This document shows positions 1-8,867 of a stretch of 35,653 nucleotides of DNA, piece after piece (the stretch's first letter is position 1; each line of letters starts with the position of its first letter). A program made the translations under genes and the position numbers. The notes beneath the pieces are model-generated. The model saw only the letters and a program-made list of their open reading frames with translations, was not told the origin of the DNA and ran no database searches. The stretch lies in contig VXYV01000108.1 in the NCBI GenBank assembly GCA_009845835.1, positions 1 to 35,653 on the forward strand, read 5' to 3'. Source of the stretch: Gammaproteobacteria bacterium (GTDB lineage: Bacteria; Pseudomonadota; Gammaproteobacteria; Pseudomonadales; Azotimanducaceae).

Positions 1-118
1 AAAGTATCAATGTAATTCTTTTTACCTAGAAGAAACAAGTACTAGTTCAAGCAATCTTAAAATATGCTTGCCGTTCATGTTTTAGTTTTCTTCGGAACCA
101 GGCAACCTTCTTATATCT

Positions 119-871
119 ATGAAAATTTTATGTGCGATCAAACGTGTGGTCGACGCTAACGTTAAAGTTACGATTAAATCGGATGGTTCCGCGGTCGATT
201 TAACCAATACAAAAATGTCTGTCAATCCCTTCTGTGAGATTGCGGTTGAAGAAGCTATACGACTGAAAGAAGCTAACATAGCTTCAGAGATTCTGGTAGT
301 TTCGGTCGGCGAGGAAATCGCCCAGGAACAGATTCGAGTGTGCCTAGCACTTGGGGCAGATCGAGGAATTTTGGTAAAAACCGAATTCGACTTGGAACCA
401 CTTGCAATCGCCAAAATACTCGCCGCTATCTATGAACGCGAACAACCTGATTTGGTTATTTTTGGCAAACAGAGTATCGATGGTGATAACAGTCAAACGG
501 GTCCTATGTTTGCAGCTTTAACGAATTTACCACAAGGCACTTTCGCTTCGTCTCTCTCAGTACAAAGCTCGAAAATCGAAATTGTTCGCGAAGTAGATGG
601 TGGTTTACAGACGGTCTCACTTGATTTACCGGCAACTGTTACTTCGGATTTACGGTTAAATATCCCACGATTTGCTACGTTAAAAAATATCATGTTATCT
701 AAGAAAAAACCGATTGAAATGATTTCTCCGGAAGAGTTAAATATAAAACCTGAACGACGGACTGAAAGTCTAGGGGTAGAGCAGCCAACCCAAAAACGAC
801 TTGGGCAAATGGTTGATTCGGCAACAGTACTAGTCGAAAAACTAAAACACGAAGCGAGAGTTTTAGATTGA
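119..871 (+). CDS. etfB: Electron transfer flavoprotein beta subunit
   Basis: Small AMP-binding subunit of the ETF heterodimer, which collects electrons from acyl-CoA and other dehydrogenases and passes them to ETF-ubiquinone oxidoreductase. The 250-residue length is normal for the family. Visible hallmarks are the N-terminal CAIKRVVDANVKV strand, the conserved SVNPFCEIAVEEAIRLKE segment, and the nucleotide-binding region FGKQSIDGDNSQTGP near residues 120-135. The ATG at 119 opens the conserved N-terminus directly, although the upstream Shine-Dalgarno is weak. The next gene, the alpha subunit, overlaps it by four bases, as is usual for etfBA. The 118 bases before it hold no gene that I can recognise. 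Confidence 0.95.
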   Translation: MKILCAIKRVVDANVKVTIKSDGSAVDLTNTKMSVNPFCEIAVEEAIRLKEANIASEILVVSVGEEIAQEQIRVCLALGADRGILVKTEFDLEPLAIAKILAAIYEREQPDLVIFGKQSIDGDNSQTGPMFAALTNLPQGTFASSLSVQSSKIEIVREVDGGLQTVSLDLPATVTSDLRLNIPRFATLKNIMLSKKKPIEMISPEELNIKPERRTESLGVEQPTQKRLGQMVDSATVLVEKLKHEARVLD

Positions 872-1800
872 ACATTCTTGTTCTAGCCGATCACAATAAC
901 CAAATTCTAAACCAAGCCACGCGTTGTGTAATAACAGCAGCTCAGAAATTGGGTGGAGAAATTGATGTACTTGTCGCGGGCTTCGAGTGTACACCTGTCG
1001 GTCAAGAGACTAAAAAGATATCAGGTGTACGGCAGGTTTTTGTTGCAGATGACTCAGAGTTGGAACACGGATTAGCTGAACCGAGTACCACCCTAGTTGT
1101 CAGTTTAGCTACAACTTACAACTACATCATTGGATCTCATTCGACCTACGGAAAGAATATATTGCCACGTGTCGCCGCGTTGCTGGATACACAAATGATA
1201 TCAGATATTGTTGAAGTGGTTTCTCAAGATACGTTTAAACGTCCGGTTTATGCGGGAAGTGCAATACAGACTGTGAAATCACTCGATAAAAAACGCGTAC
1301 TTTCCATTCGTGCAACAGCTTTTGAACCAACGGTTGAAGAAGCAAACAACGTTAACGTTGAAGCAATTTCTTTAACAAACACCGAGAAGTGTTCTAGGCA
1401 TGTCGCTGATGAATTCGCTGAATCTGAACGACCAGAATTGAGTTCGGCGAACATTGTTATCTCTGGTGGGCGTGGTCTAGGTAGCAAAGAGAACTTTACC
1501 TTATTGGAAGAGTTGGCAGATAAATTAGGTGCAGCTCTAGGTGCGTCTCGCGCAGCAGTCGATGCTGGGTATGTCCCAAACGACATGCAGGTCGGTCAAA
1601 CTGGTAAGGTGGTCGCTCCAGATCTGTATATAGCCGTGGGAATTTCAGGTGCCATTCAACACTTGGCAGGCATGAAGGAATCCAAAATTATCGTAGCCAT
1701 CAACAAGGATCCCGATGCACCCATTTTTCAAACCTGCGATTACGGTTGGGTGACAAATTTGTTTGATGCGATTCCAGCTTTGATGACCGAATTGAGCTAA
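868..1800 (+). CDS. etfA: Electron transfer flavoprotein alpha subunit
   Basis: FAD-binding partner of EtfB. The C-terminal domain carries the ETF-alpha signature: SGGRGLGSKENF near residue 200, then GASRAAVDAGYVPNDMQVGQTGK, GISGAIQHLAGMK and NKDPDAPIF, which make the FAD pocket. At 310 residues it is full length. The start is a TTG at 868 that overlaps the etfB stop (TTGA), so translation is probably coupled. No typical hairpin terminator is visible in the 34 bases before the convergent pyrB. Confidence 0.95.
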   Translation: MNILVLADHNNQILNQATRCVITAAQKLGGEIDVLVAGFECTPVGQETKKISGVRQVFVADDSELEHGLAEPSTTLVVSLATTYNYIIGSHSTYGKNILPRVAALLDTQMISDIVEVVSQDTFKRPVYAGSAIQTVKSLDKKRVLSIRATAFEPTVEEANNVNVEAISLTNTEKCSRHVADEFAESERPELSSANIVISGGRGLGSKENFTLLEELADKLGAALGASRAAVDAGYVPNDMQVGQTGKVVAPDLYIAVGISGAIQHLAGMKESKIIVAINKDPDAPIFQTCDYGWVTNLFDAIPALMTELS

Positions 1801-1834
1801 CTTACTCAGCCTTACCTCTAAAGCAAACAAGTAA

Positions 1835-2821
1835 TTAGTAAGTGGTATGTGAAATTTGTTCGACGACATCCATTATCAACGCAAACAACGCCATTCGAAC
1901 AGTCAATCCATTGGCTACTTGTCGAAATATAGCTAAATTAGGATGGTCATTTAAGTCTGTGTGTAGTTCTGGTGTGTCCGAACGTGAATTACGAGGTAAC
2001 GGATGCAAGATAACTGTTTCAGGTGTACAAACTTGCTCATATATAGTCCGATTGATCTGAAAAGAAGCTAACTGTAGATTGTTTTGATCTACTTCCGATA
2101 ATCTTTCTTCTTGGATGCGAGTGACATATAAAACATCAACGTTTTCAATACCAGGTTCCAAACGATTAAAGTATTCAAGTCTGTGCCCACGTTCACTTAA
2201 TTTTTCTGTGAATTGTTTAGGTAACTGTAAACTCATGGGTGATATTAGATGAATGGTAACGTCTTCAAAAAGTGCAAGAAGTTTCAATAAAGAATGTACG
2301 GTTCTACCATATTTCAAATCGCCAATACAAGCAAGGGTGACTCCGTCTATCGTTTTGTCATACTTTGCAAGTTCTTGTTCCATGGTGTAGATATCTAACA
2401 ATGCTTGTGTTGGGTGTTCGTTCGCACCGTCACCAGCGTTGATGACCGGAACATTTGAGCATTCAGCGTATTTGGCAGCAGAACCTGCATCAGGATGTCT
2501 AATGACGGCGATATCGCAGTATTCAGCTACAACTTTTGCAAAGTCACACAACGACTCGCCTTTGACGCTTGAAGTAGTGGAAATCTCGGTCGTTTCATTG
2601 ACGGCACCCCCAAGCAATTTGAACGCCGAACTAAAGGAAAGACGAGTCCGGGTGCTGGGTTCGAAAAACAAGTTTGACAGAATAGCCCCTTGTAAAACAT
2701 TGGTTTGTTGTTCTCGTTTCGCATAAGGTTTAACAACTGCAGCAGCGGTAAAGAGTTGTGCAATGTCCGCGCAAGCAAACTGGTCAGTAGACAATATATT
2801 GCAGTTCGGGAAATTAATCAT
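1835..2821 (-). CDS. pyrB: Aspartate carbamoyltransferase catalytic subunit
   Basis: Joins carbamoyl phosphate and L-aspartate to N-carbamoyl-aspartate, the committed step of pyrimidine synthesis. The 328 residues hold the carbamoyl-phosphate loop FFEPSTRTRLSF near residue 52, a second phosphate-contact loop around SSVKGESL, the HPTQALLDIYTM segment, and HPLPR near residue 275. All key residues of the family are present. ATG at 2821 gives the usual N-terminus. No regulatory pyrI gene lies next to it. It is transcribed convergently with etfBA and divergently from gspE, so the 2822-3023 gap should carry both promoters. Confidence 0.95.
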   Translation of the reverse strand: MINFPNCNILSTDQFACADIAQLFTAAAVVKPYAKREQQTNVLQGAILSNLFFEPSTRTRLSFSSAFKLLGGAVNETTEISTTSSVKGESLCDFAKVVAEYCDIAVIRHPDAGSAAKYAECSNVPVINAGDGANEHPTQALLDIYTMEQELAKYDKTIDGVTLACIGDLKYGRTVHSLLKLLALFEDVTIHLISPMSLQLPKQFTEKLSERGHRLEYFNRLEPGIENVDVLYVTRIQEERLSEVDQNNLQLASFQINRTIYEQVCTPETVILHPLPRNSRSDTPELHTDLNDHPNLAIFRQVANGLTVRMALFALIMDVVEQISHTTY

Positions 2822-3023
2822 GAACGGAAACTAGGATCTGAGGGTAGGGTATTCATCGTTTATCTCGATACTCGTTTGATCCTATTGCGAAATTACTAAT
2901 GCGTTCTTTTCATAGTTCATCGCTAGAATAATATTCACAAACACTGTATTCCTTGCTTATGTACAAATGACAATTTTAAAGTGGTTGTTCGTATAAATAG
3001 TCGGCTAACAATGAAAACAATCT

Positions 3024-4538
3024 ATGGCAGAAGTTAATCAAGAAGTTCAAACTCCAGAAAACGGCAACGATAAACGTTTTCCATTCACGTTTGCAAACCG
3101 TAATGGTGTGCTTATTAATGGTGACCACGATAGCGATAACGATGAAGTGATCGTTTATTGTAAAAAGGTACCTAATCTTCGCACGATCGCTGAAGTGCGT
3201 CGCTTCACGAAGAAACGTAACCAATTTGTGAAGGTTGCTGAGCGAGAGTTCACTAATTTGCTTCAAAAGGCGTACGAACGTGATTCGACCCAGACTCGAC
3301 AGATGGTTCAAGATATTGACGAGTCGATGGATCTTGCAAGTTTAGCCGACACAATTCCACAAACCGAAGACCTGCTTGAGCAAGAAGACGATGCGCCAGT
3401 TATTCGGCTGATTAACGCCTTGCTCACACAAGCAATACGAGAAAATGCTTCGGACGTACATATCGAAACTTTTCCGGAAAGGGTAGTTGTACGCTTCCGA
3501 ATCGATGGAGTATTACGGGAGATAGTACAACTGCAGCGATCACTTTCGCCTTTACTTGTTTCGAGAGTTAAAGTAATGTCCAGACTTGATATTGCTGAAA
3601 AAAGAGTTCCACAAGACGGTCGGACGACCTTACGAATTGGTGGAAGAGAGCTTGATGTTAGAGTATCGATCATGCCCACCGGCGAAGGGGAACGGGTGGT
3701 TATGCGATTACTAGATAAAGATGCTAGTCGCTTACATCTTACTGGCTTAGGTATGCGAGATGAAGATGTACAACATATACGAGATGTTATTGCCTCGCCA
3801 CATGGAATATTTCTAGTTACCGGACCTACCGGGGAAGGTAAAACGACCACGTTGTATGCCTCCTTGTCAGAGTTGAATACCGAAAATGTAAACATCTTGA
3901 CGGTAGAAGACCCGATCGAATACAACTTGGAAGGTATTGGCCAAACCCAAGTTAATACTAAAACCGGTATGACGTTTGCACGTGGTTTGCGTTCGATGTT
4001 ACGTCAAGATCCAGATATTGTGATGGTTGGTGAAATACGTGACCTTGAAACAGCCCAAATCGCGATTCAAGCAAGTCTCACAGGGCACTTAGTATTGTCA
4101 ACACTCCACACAAACACGGCTGTTGGTACCGTGGTTCGTCTAGTTGACATGGGTTTAGAACCGTATCTGCTCGCCACCAGTTTAGTTGCGGTTCTTTCAC
4201 AGCGTTTAGTACGTGTGATTTGCACTGAATGTCGTGACGAGCGAGCTCCTACGCCCTATGAAATTGAGTTTATGAAAGGGATTCCAGCAACTCACTACTC
4301 AATGAAAGGGTGTGAAGCATGTGGATACACCGGCTATCGGGGAAGAACAGGAATTTACGAATTATTCCGACTCAATGATGAAATCAGGGAAAAAATCCAC
4401 GAACAAGCTTCCGAACAAGAATTATCACGAATGTCACGCGCACTTTATCCTACTATTCGCGCAGATGGTCGTGCAAAAGTTCAAGCCGGAATAACCTCTG
4501 TAGAAGAAGTTATGCGAGTTACGGCTACCGATTCCTGA
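3024..4538 (+). CDS. gspE: Type II secretion system ATPase GspE
   Basis: Cytoplasmic hexameric ATPase that drives pseudopilus assembly. Seen: Walker A GPTGEGKT at residues 267-274, the Asp box ILTVEDPIEY, the Walker B and His-box stretch DPDIVMVGEIRDLETAQ followed by TGHLVLSTLHTN, and a zinc-binding CxxC pair (C400/C403 and C430/C433) in the C-terminal domain. The length of 504 is normal. Unusually, the fifth Walker A residue is Glu instead of the common Ser; the catalytic Lys and Thr are intact. It is the first gene of a nine-gene block whose members overlap or nearly touch. The stop overlaps the gspF start by one base (TGATG). Confidence 0.95.
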   Translation: MAEVNQEVQTPENGNDKRFPFTFANRNGVLINGDHDSDNDEVIVYCKKVPNLRTIAEVRRFTKKRNQFVKVAEREFTNLLQKAYERDSTQTRQMVQDIDESMDLASLADTIPQTEDLLEQEDDAPVIRLINALLTQAIRENASDVHIETFPERVVVRFRIDGVLREIVQLQRSLSPLLVSRVKVMSRLDIAEKRVPQDGRTTLRIGGRELDVRVSIMPTGEGERVVMRLLDKDASRLHLTGLGMRDEDVQHIRDVIASPHGIFLVTGPTGEGKTTTLYASLSELNTENVNILTVEDPIEYNLEGIGQTQVNTKTGMTFARGLRSMLRQDPDIVMVGEIRDLETAQIAIQASLTGHLVLSTLHTNTAVGTVVRLVDMGLEPYLLATSLVAVLSQRLVRVICTECRDERAPTPYEIEFMKGIPATHYSMKGCEACGYTGYRGRTGIYELFRLNDEIREKIHEQASEQELSRMSRALYPTIRADGRAKVQAGITSVEEVMRVTATDS

Positions 4539-5761
4539 TGCCAGCATACGAATATGTTGCTCTTGATACAGAAGGGCGCACTAAAAAAGGTATTCTCGAA
4601 GGCGATAGCTTACGCCACGTTCGTCAGTTATTGCGCGACATTGGGTTATTCCCAGTAGACGTTGAACTGACCACGACGACGTCCTCGCAAGAAGGACAGA
4701 TTAAAGCACGCAAAAGCATCTTTGGAAAGTTACGCCCAATGGATTTGGTGCTATTTACCCGTCAGATTGCAACCTTAGCCAATGCGGGTTTACCTATTGA
4801 ACAAGCACTATCAGCGGTTGGCCAGCAAACTACCCGAAGGAAAGCCCGTTCGATCTTTATGTCGGTACGTAGTCGGGTGATTGAGGGGCACACGCTTACC
4901 CAAAGCATGTCTGAATATCCGAGTACTTTCGACGAACTTTATCGTTCGACAGTTGGAGCTGGGGAACAATCTGGGCAACTTGGTCCGGTTCTCGATAGCT
5001 TGGCTTCTTACCTAGAGTCACAATACGAGTCGCGTAGAAATATTCAATCAGCGTTGTACTACCCAATATTTTTATTCGTAGTTGCAATTGTCGTAGTCGC
5101 ATTATTGATGACTTATGTATTACCTCAGATAATGGAGTTTTACACTCAGAGTGGCGATGAATTACCGTATTTAACAGTGATGTTAGTCCGTATTAGTAAT
5201 TTCATGCATCAATGGTGGCTAGTTATTTTTGGATCACTCATTGTTGGTATAATCTTAATACGTTATGCCTTATCAATCAATGCCATTAAGATGAGTTGGC
5301 ACCGATTTAAATTGAGTCTTCCAGTAATTGGCTGGTTTTCACAAAGTGTCAATGCCGCGCGTTATGCAAACACCTTGGCAATCCTTGGAACAAGTGGAGT
5401 ACCTCTCGTCGAAGGAATGAAAATAGCGTCAGAGGTGGTGGTGAATCGTTGGATACGAAAATTATTGGAGCATGCTAAAACACAAGTTAGCGAAGGCAAG
5501 AGTTTGAATAAGTCGTTAGAACAAACGAGACAGTTCCCACCAATATTCGTCCACATGATCGCAAGTGGCGAAATGAGTGGTTCATTAGATTCCATGTTAT
5601 TTAAGTCGGCGGAGTATCAACAGAAAGACTTAACTCGACTGATTAATACGATGGTTGAGTTGTTTAGACCGTTAATGCTCCTAGTGATGGCTGGTATCGT
5701 CGTGACGATCATGCTAGCTGTACTTCAACCTATTCTCAAGATGTCAAACTTTTCTATTTGA
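4538..5761 (+). CDS. gspF: Type II secretion system inner-membrane platform protein GspF
   Basis: Polytopic platform protein that links GspE to the growing pseudopilus. Its 407 residues show the T2SSF pattern: an N-terminal PAYEYVALDTEGRTKKG motif, two cytoplasmic four-helix domains (around LVLFTRQIATLANAGLPIEQAL and the repeated ARYANTLAILGTSGVPLVEGM), and three hydrophobic segments near residues 175-195, 225-242 and 375-395. The end, LAVLQPILKMSNF, is close to the family consensus. Coupled by overlap to gspE. Confidence 0.95.
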   Translation: MPAYEYVALDTEGRTKKGILEGDSLRHVRQLLRDIGLFPVDVELTTTTSSQEGQIKARKSIFGKLRPMDLVLFTRQIATLANAGLPIEQALSAVGQQTTRRKARSIFMSVRSRVIEGHTLTQSMSEYPSTFDELYRSTVGAGEQSGQLGPVLDSLASYLESQYESRRNIQSALYYPIFLFVVAIVVVALLMTYVLPQIMEFYTQSGDELPYLTVMLVRISNFMHQWWLVIFGSLIVGIILIRYALSINAIKMSWHRFKLSLPVIGWFSQSVNAARYANTLAILGTSGVPLVEGMKIASEVVVNRWIRKLLEHAKTQVSEGKSLNKSLEQTRQFPPIFVHMIASGEMSGSLDSMLFKSAEYQQKDLTRLINTMVELFRPLMLLVMAGIVVTIMLAVLQPILKMSNFSI

Positions 5762-5763
5762 AG

Positions 5764-6213
5764 ATGAAAATCATGCAAAACTCTCAAAAACGTAAAAATA
5801 AAAACAGAGGTTTCACTCTGCTCGAGATGCTGGTCGTGGTCCTTATTATTGGACTGATCGTCTCGGTGGTTGTTTACAACGTGGCGCGGGAACCGGATAA
5901 AGCGCGTGCTAAAACCACCCGAATTCAGATTGAATCTTTCGATACCGCTTTACAAGCTTACAAACTTGATAACGGACATTACCCGTCGACCGAACAAGGA
6001 TTAGAGGCACTAGTGGAAAAACCCAGTGGTTTCCCGGAACCAAAACATTGGGGCCCCGATCCTTATATCAATAAGACGAAGATTCCACAAGACAAGTGGG
6101 GTAATGATTACATCTACAGTAACGACGGCAGAAATTACCTTATCATTTCTTATGGTGCTGACGGCGAGCAGGGTGGCGAGGATGTCGCAGCGGATATTCG
6201 TTCCGACGAGTAA
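5764..6213 (+). CDS. gspG: Major pseudopilin GspG
   Basis: Main subunit of the T2SS pseudopilus. A class III leader rich in Lys/Arg is followed by the prepilin peptidase site RG^FTLLEMLVVVLIIGL with Glu at +5 and a hydrophobic helix. The mature part has the T2SSG pattern: ALQAYKLDNGHYPSTEQGLEAL, the WGPDPYI stretch, and the calcium-site region near DGEQGGED. The reading frame is open from a TTG at 5758, but the ATG codons at 5764 and 5773 are the likely starts; 5764 was chosen. Either way it begins within a few bases of the gspF stop. Confidence 0.94.
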   Translation: MKIMQNSQKRKNKNRGFTLLEMLVVVLIIGLIVSVVVYNVAREPDKARAKTTRIQIESFDTALQAYKLDNGHYPSTEQGLEALVEKPSGFPEPKHWGPDPYINKTKIPQDKWGNDYIYSNDGRNYLIISYGADGEQGGEDVAADIRSDE

Positions 6214-6242
6214 GTTCCACTTTAATTAGTAGAGTTAATTCG

Positions 6243-6779
6243 ATGCGGAAGTCTAGTACAGGATTTACCTTACTCGAAATTCTTGTCGTATTACTCATTG
6301 TTGGTTTAATTGCTTCTGTTGTGGTCGTAAGTATTAGTGGAAGCAACTACAAGACTGAACTTCGGTCAGCTACCTATAAAATTTCTCGACAGATCGAGTT
6401 AGCGAGAAATGAATCGACCTTCCGAAATGAGCTTTGGGGAATTGAAATTAAACGCAATACCATGCGTTTTTTGAAATTCGATCCAGTAACAGAAACATGG
6501 AATTCACAAACCAAACGTGCATACATTTCACATCAGTTGTCGGAAAATTTTGAGTTAAAACTTGAAACCAAAGATGTCCAACAAAGTCCTCAGTCAGACG
6601 AGTTAGAAGATTCAACGCCAAATCTTATCATCGAACCAAGTGGCGAAATCACACCTTTTGAAATAACTATCGAATATATCCCCCAGAACCTGGCGTGGTA
6701 CGTTTATTCCGATGGGTTAGAAAAAGCTGAGATTACCACTGAAAAACGATCTGAATACGAAGAACTATTCGCGCAATGA
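6243..6779 (+). CDS. gspH: Minor pseudopilin GspH
   Basis: Minor pseudopilin of the T2SS tip complex or shaft. A short leader, MRKSSTG, is followed by ^FTLLEILVVLLIVGLIASVV, with Glu at +5. The segment ATYKISRQIELARNEST is typical of GspH/FimT proteins, in which this helix packs under the globular domain. 178 residues, usual length. It starts 29 bases after gspG, and its TGA overlaps the gspI ATG (ATGA). Sequence beyond the helix is poorly conserved across the family, so the assignment also rests on gene order. Confidence 0.88.
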   Translation: MRKSSTGFTLLEILVVLLIVGLIASVVVVSISGSNYKTELRSATYKISRQIELARNESTFRNELWGIEIKRNTMRFLKFDPVTETWNSQTKRAYISHQLSENFELKLETKDVQQSPQSDELEDSTPNLIIEPSGEITPFEITIEYIPQNLAWYVYSDGLEKAEITTEKRSEYEELFAQ

Positions 6780-7189
6780 ATGCAAGTCGAACACAAGGGT
6801 TTACCTTACTTGAGATGCTGATATCTATTGCTATCGTGGCAATGATTGCTATCACAGTTTATCAAGTTAATAGTAATGCGATTCGACAACAGCAACGGTT
6901 AGAAGACTTCACTTTAGGTCACATGATCTTAATGAACAGTGTTGAACAATATCAATTGGACGTAAAGCTCGGCGAACAAGAAATACGACCGGAAGAACGT
7001 ATTCGGTTTGTTCATGAAGATGAAGAGTTTGAGATAAAAATTACACGAACTACTGGTGAGATCGAAGGGATCGATCAAGTCAATTTTGTTTTATCTCGCA
7101 TTGACCCAAACAACGATTCTCGCCAACAAATGGAAGAGATCACAACTTACATGAGGAAAGGACAACGCGTCGATTCGGTTTCACTTTGA
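6776..7189 (+). CDS. gspI: Minor pseudopilin GspI
   Basis: Minor pseudopilin that forms the tip trimer with GspJ and GspK. The leader MNASRTQG is followed by ^FTLLEMLISIAIVAMIAITV. The protein is 137 residues, in the family range. It begins in the gspH stop (ATGA) and its own TGA at 7187-7189 overlaps an ATG in the gspJ frame (TGATG). Its last codons lie over the stretch that encodes the gspJ prepilin leader in another frame, so the 3' end is in an unusual position (see the gspJ entry). Confidence 0.87.
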   Translation: MNASRTQGFTLLEMLISIAIVAMIAITVYQVNSNAIRQQQRLEDFTLGHMILMNSVEQYQLDVKLGEQEIRPEERIRFVHEDEEFEIKITRTTGEIEGIDQVNFVLSRIDPNNDSRQQMEEITTYMRKGQRVDSVSL

Positions 7190-7851
7190 TGGAAATGTTG
7201 GTCGCATTGACCATTTTCTCTCTAATTGCAGTCATTTCCAGTCAATTTTTACGGCAGACAATGAACACGACTGATTTGGTCTTAAGTCGTGGTGAGCGCG
7301 TTGAAGAAATTCATCGTGCGATGCTCATACTGACACGTGACATACATCAGATTGTGATGCGCGGTATTCGTGATGAAGGTGGAGAATTCATGGATCCATT
7401 TTCTTTGGACGCAAGTACTGTAATGGAATTTACACGTGCGGGTAGGAGCAATTACCTCAATCTATCTCGTTCAACTTTACTACGGGTTCAATACGTTTAC
7501 GAAGATCATAGCCTAATTCGCCGATTTTGGAATGTCTTAGATCGAGATATTGAAACCATAGCCGTCGAACAAACTTTGATCAGCAATATCTTAGATTTGG
7601 AAATTACGATTATTGATTCAAATGGGGACGAAAAGCCGACTTTTCCTGAATTGCTCTCAGAAGATCCTAGTGCACCGTCGCCGGATCAACTCGACCCCAC
7701 CGCACCGCAAGTACCGGTTAAACCATACGCTGTTAGGATTAGGTTTTACGTGTTTCCCATTGGCGATATTGAGCGTGTATGGTTACTGCCGGTAATGCCA
7801 GAAATTTTTATTGAACCGGAAGAAGTAGAAGGAAACCCGGTTGGAACGTAA
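7186..7851 (+). CDS. gspJ: Minor pseudopilin GspJ (start codon problematic)
   Basis: Tip-complex pseudopilin. The open frame contains MEMLVALTIFSLIAVISSQFLRQ and the typical GspJ helix continuation. The first standard start codons are TTG 7186 and ATG 7189, but they lie after the prepilin cleavage site. Reading the same frame upstream gives TRRFG^FTLMEMLVAL, an ideal prepilin peptidase motif, while no ATG, GTG or TTG exists between the in-frame stop at 7102-7104 and 7186. A GAGGA at 7153-7157 lies 7 bases before an ACG at 7165, which would give (M)RRFGFTLMEM. So translation may begin at ACG, use a frameshift, or the sequence may have lost a base. The C-terminal part (FYVFPIGDIERVWLLPVMPEIF) is intact. 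Confidence 0.82.
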   Translation: MMEMLVALTIFSLIAVISSQFLRQTMNTTDLVLSRGERVEEIHRAMLILTRDIHQIVMRGIRDEGGEFMDPFSLDASTVMEFTRAGRSNYLNLSRSTLLRVQYVYEDHSLIRRFWNVLDRDIETIAVEQTLISNILDLEITIIDSNGDEKPTFPELLSEDPSAPSPDQLDPTAPQVPVKPYAVRIRFYVFPIGDIERVWLLPVMPEIFIEPEEVEGNPVGT

Positions 7852-8836
7852 CACAATACAGTCGAAACCTAGAAATCGTAAAGGCGTGGCGTTACTCAGT
7901 GTGTTAGCCATTGTTGGCGTTACTGGGATTTTAGCATTTCAACTTACTCAAACCCAAGGGATTACGATTTCCCATGTTCAGTTGACGAAAAACGACGATC
8001 AATTGCTCGCATACAGTTGGTCGATCGAAGAATTAGTAAACTTTCGACTATATGGAGACTGGCTTGAAGGTGATCAAAGACCTTTAGATAATCGCGAGGA
8101 AGAATGGGCTTCTGATAAGGTGGATTTTGAAATTCTGGATAGTGAGGTACATTTACAAGTTCTAGACCAGAACGCATACTTTAATGTCAATGCATTAGCC
8201 GCGGAGACGGTCGACGAAGCACTATTAAAGGGATTTTTCGAGCTGACACGGTTTCTATATTTAGATTATGATGTGGCCCCAAAATGGAAAGATTGGGTTG
8301 ATGCAGATATATCGGGTGAAATCAATGGAGCGGAAGACTATGTGTATTCGACCTGGCCAACACCGTTTCGCACACCAAACCAAATGGCTATGGACATTTC
8401 AGAAGCGCAAATATTCAATACGTTTGATAAAGAACAAATGAAGAAATTTCGCGAAAAAGTCGTAGTATTACCGGTGTCTGAACTTAAACTCAATATTAAT
8501 ACGGTAGATGAAGACGTCTTAGAAATGTTGTTATTGGCTGTCGATTCCCGTTTTGATGCCAGTTATTTGCTTGATCAAGAACGCAATTGGGTCGATTTAG
8601 AAGAATTGACCACTCGGTATCCAGATTTAGGTTTAATTCAACCTTATTTAAGTGTTACTAGTGATTTTTTCGTAATGAAAGCTACGATAATAGACGAGGA
8701 TAGGGGGCGAGTAGATTTAACCAGCTCGTTCTATCGCAATCCACAAAGCGGAGAAGTTACTGTATATAAACGTGATTATGGGCAGTTCCACAAATGGTGG
8801 ATTGAAGACCAAGAAGAACTTGCGTTATCTCGCTAA
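7841..8836 (+). CDS. gspK: Minor pseudopilin GspK
   Basis: Large minor pseudopilin that caps the pseudopilus tip. The leader is followed by RKG^VALLSVLAIVGVTGILAF; lack of Glu at +5 is normal for GspK. The length of 331 fits the family, whose extra alpha-helical domain is seen here from about residue 100 to 220, including WKDWVDADISGEINGAED, a stretch that resembles the GspK segment with the calcium site. Start is a TTG at 7841, inside the last codons of gspJ (11-base overlap), so expression is probably coupled. Confidence 0.9.
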   Translation: MERNTIQSKPRNRKGVALLSVLAIVGVTGILAFQLTQTQGITISHVQLTKNDDQLLAYSWSIEELVNFRLYGDWLEGDQRPLDNREEEWASDKVDFEILDSEVHLQVLDQNAYFNVNALAAETVDEALLKGFFELTRFLYLDYDVAPKWKDWVDADISGEINGAEDYVYSTWPTPFRTPNQMAMDISEAQIFNTFDKEQMKKFREKVVVLPVSELKLNINTVDEDVLEMLLLAVDSRFDASYLLDQERNWVDLEELTTRYPDLGLIQPYLSVTSDFFVMKATIIDEDRGRVDLTSSFYRNPQSGEVTVYKRDYGQFHKWWIEDQEELALSR

Positions 8837-8867
8837 AAGTGATGAATAAAAGAGAAGATAGGAAAAC

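Noticed and set aside
3308..3925. 205-residue minus-strand frame inside gspE
   Set aside because: Ser/Thr/Arg-rich shadow of a well-supported ATPase gene.
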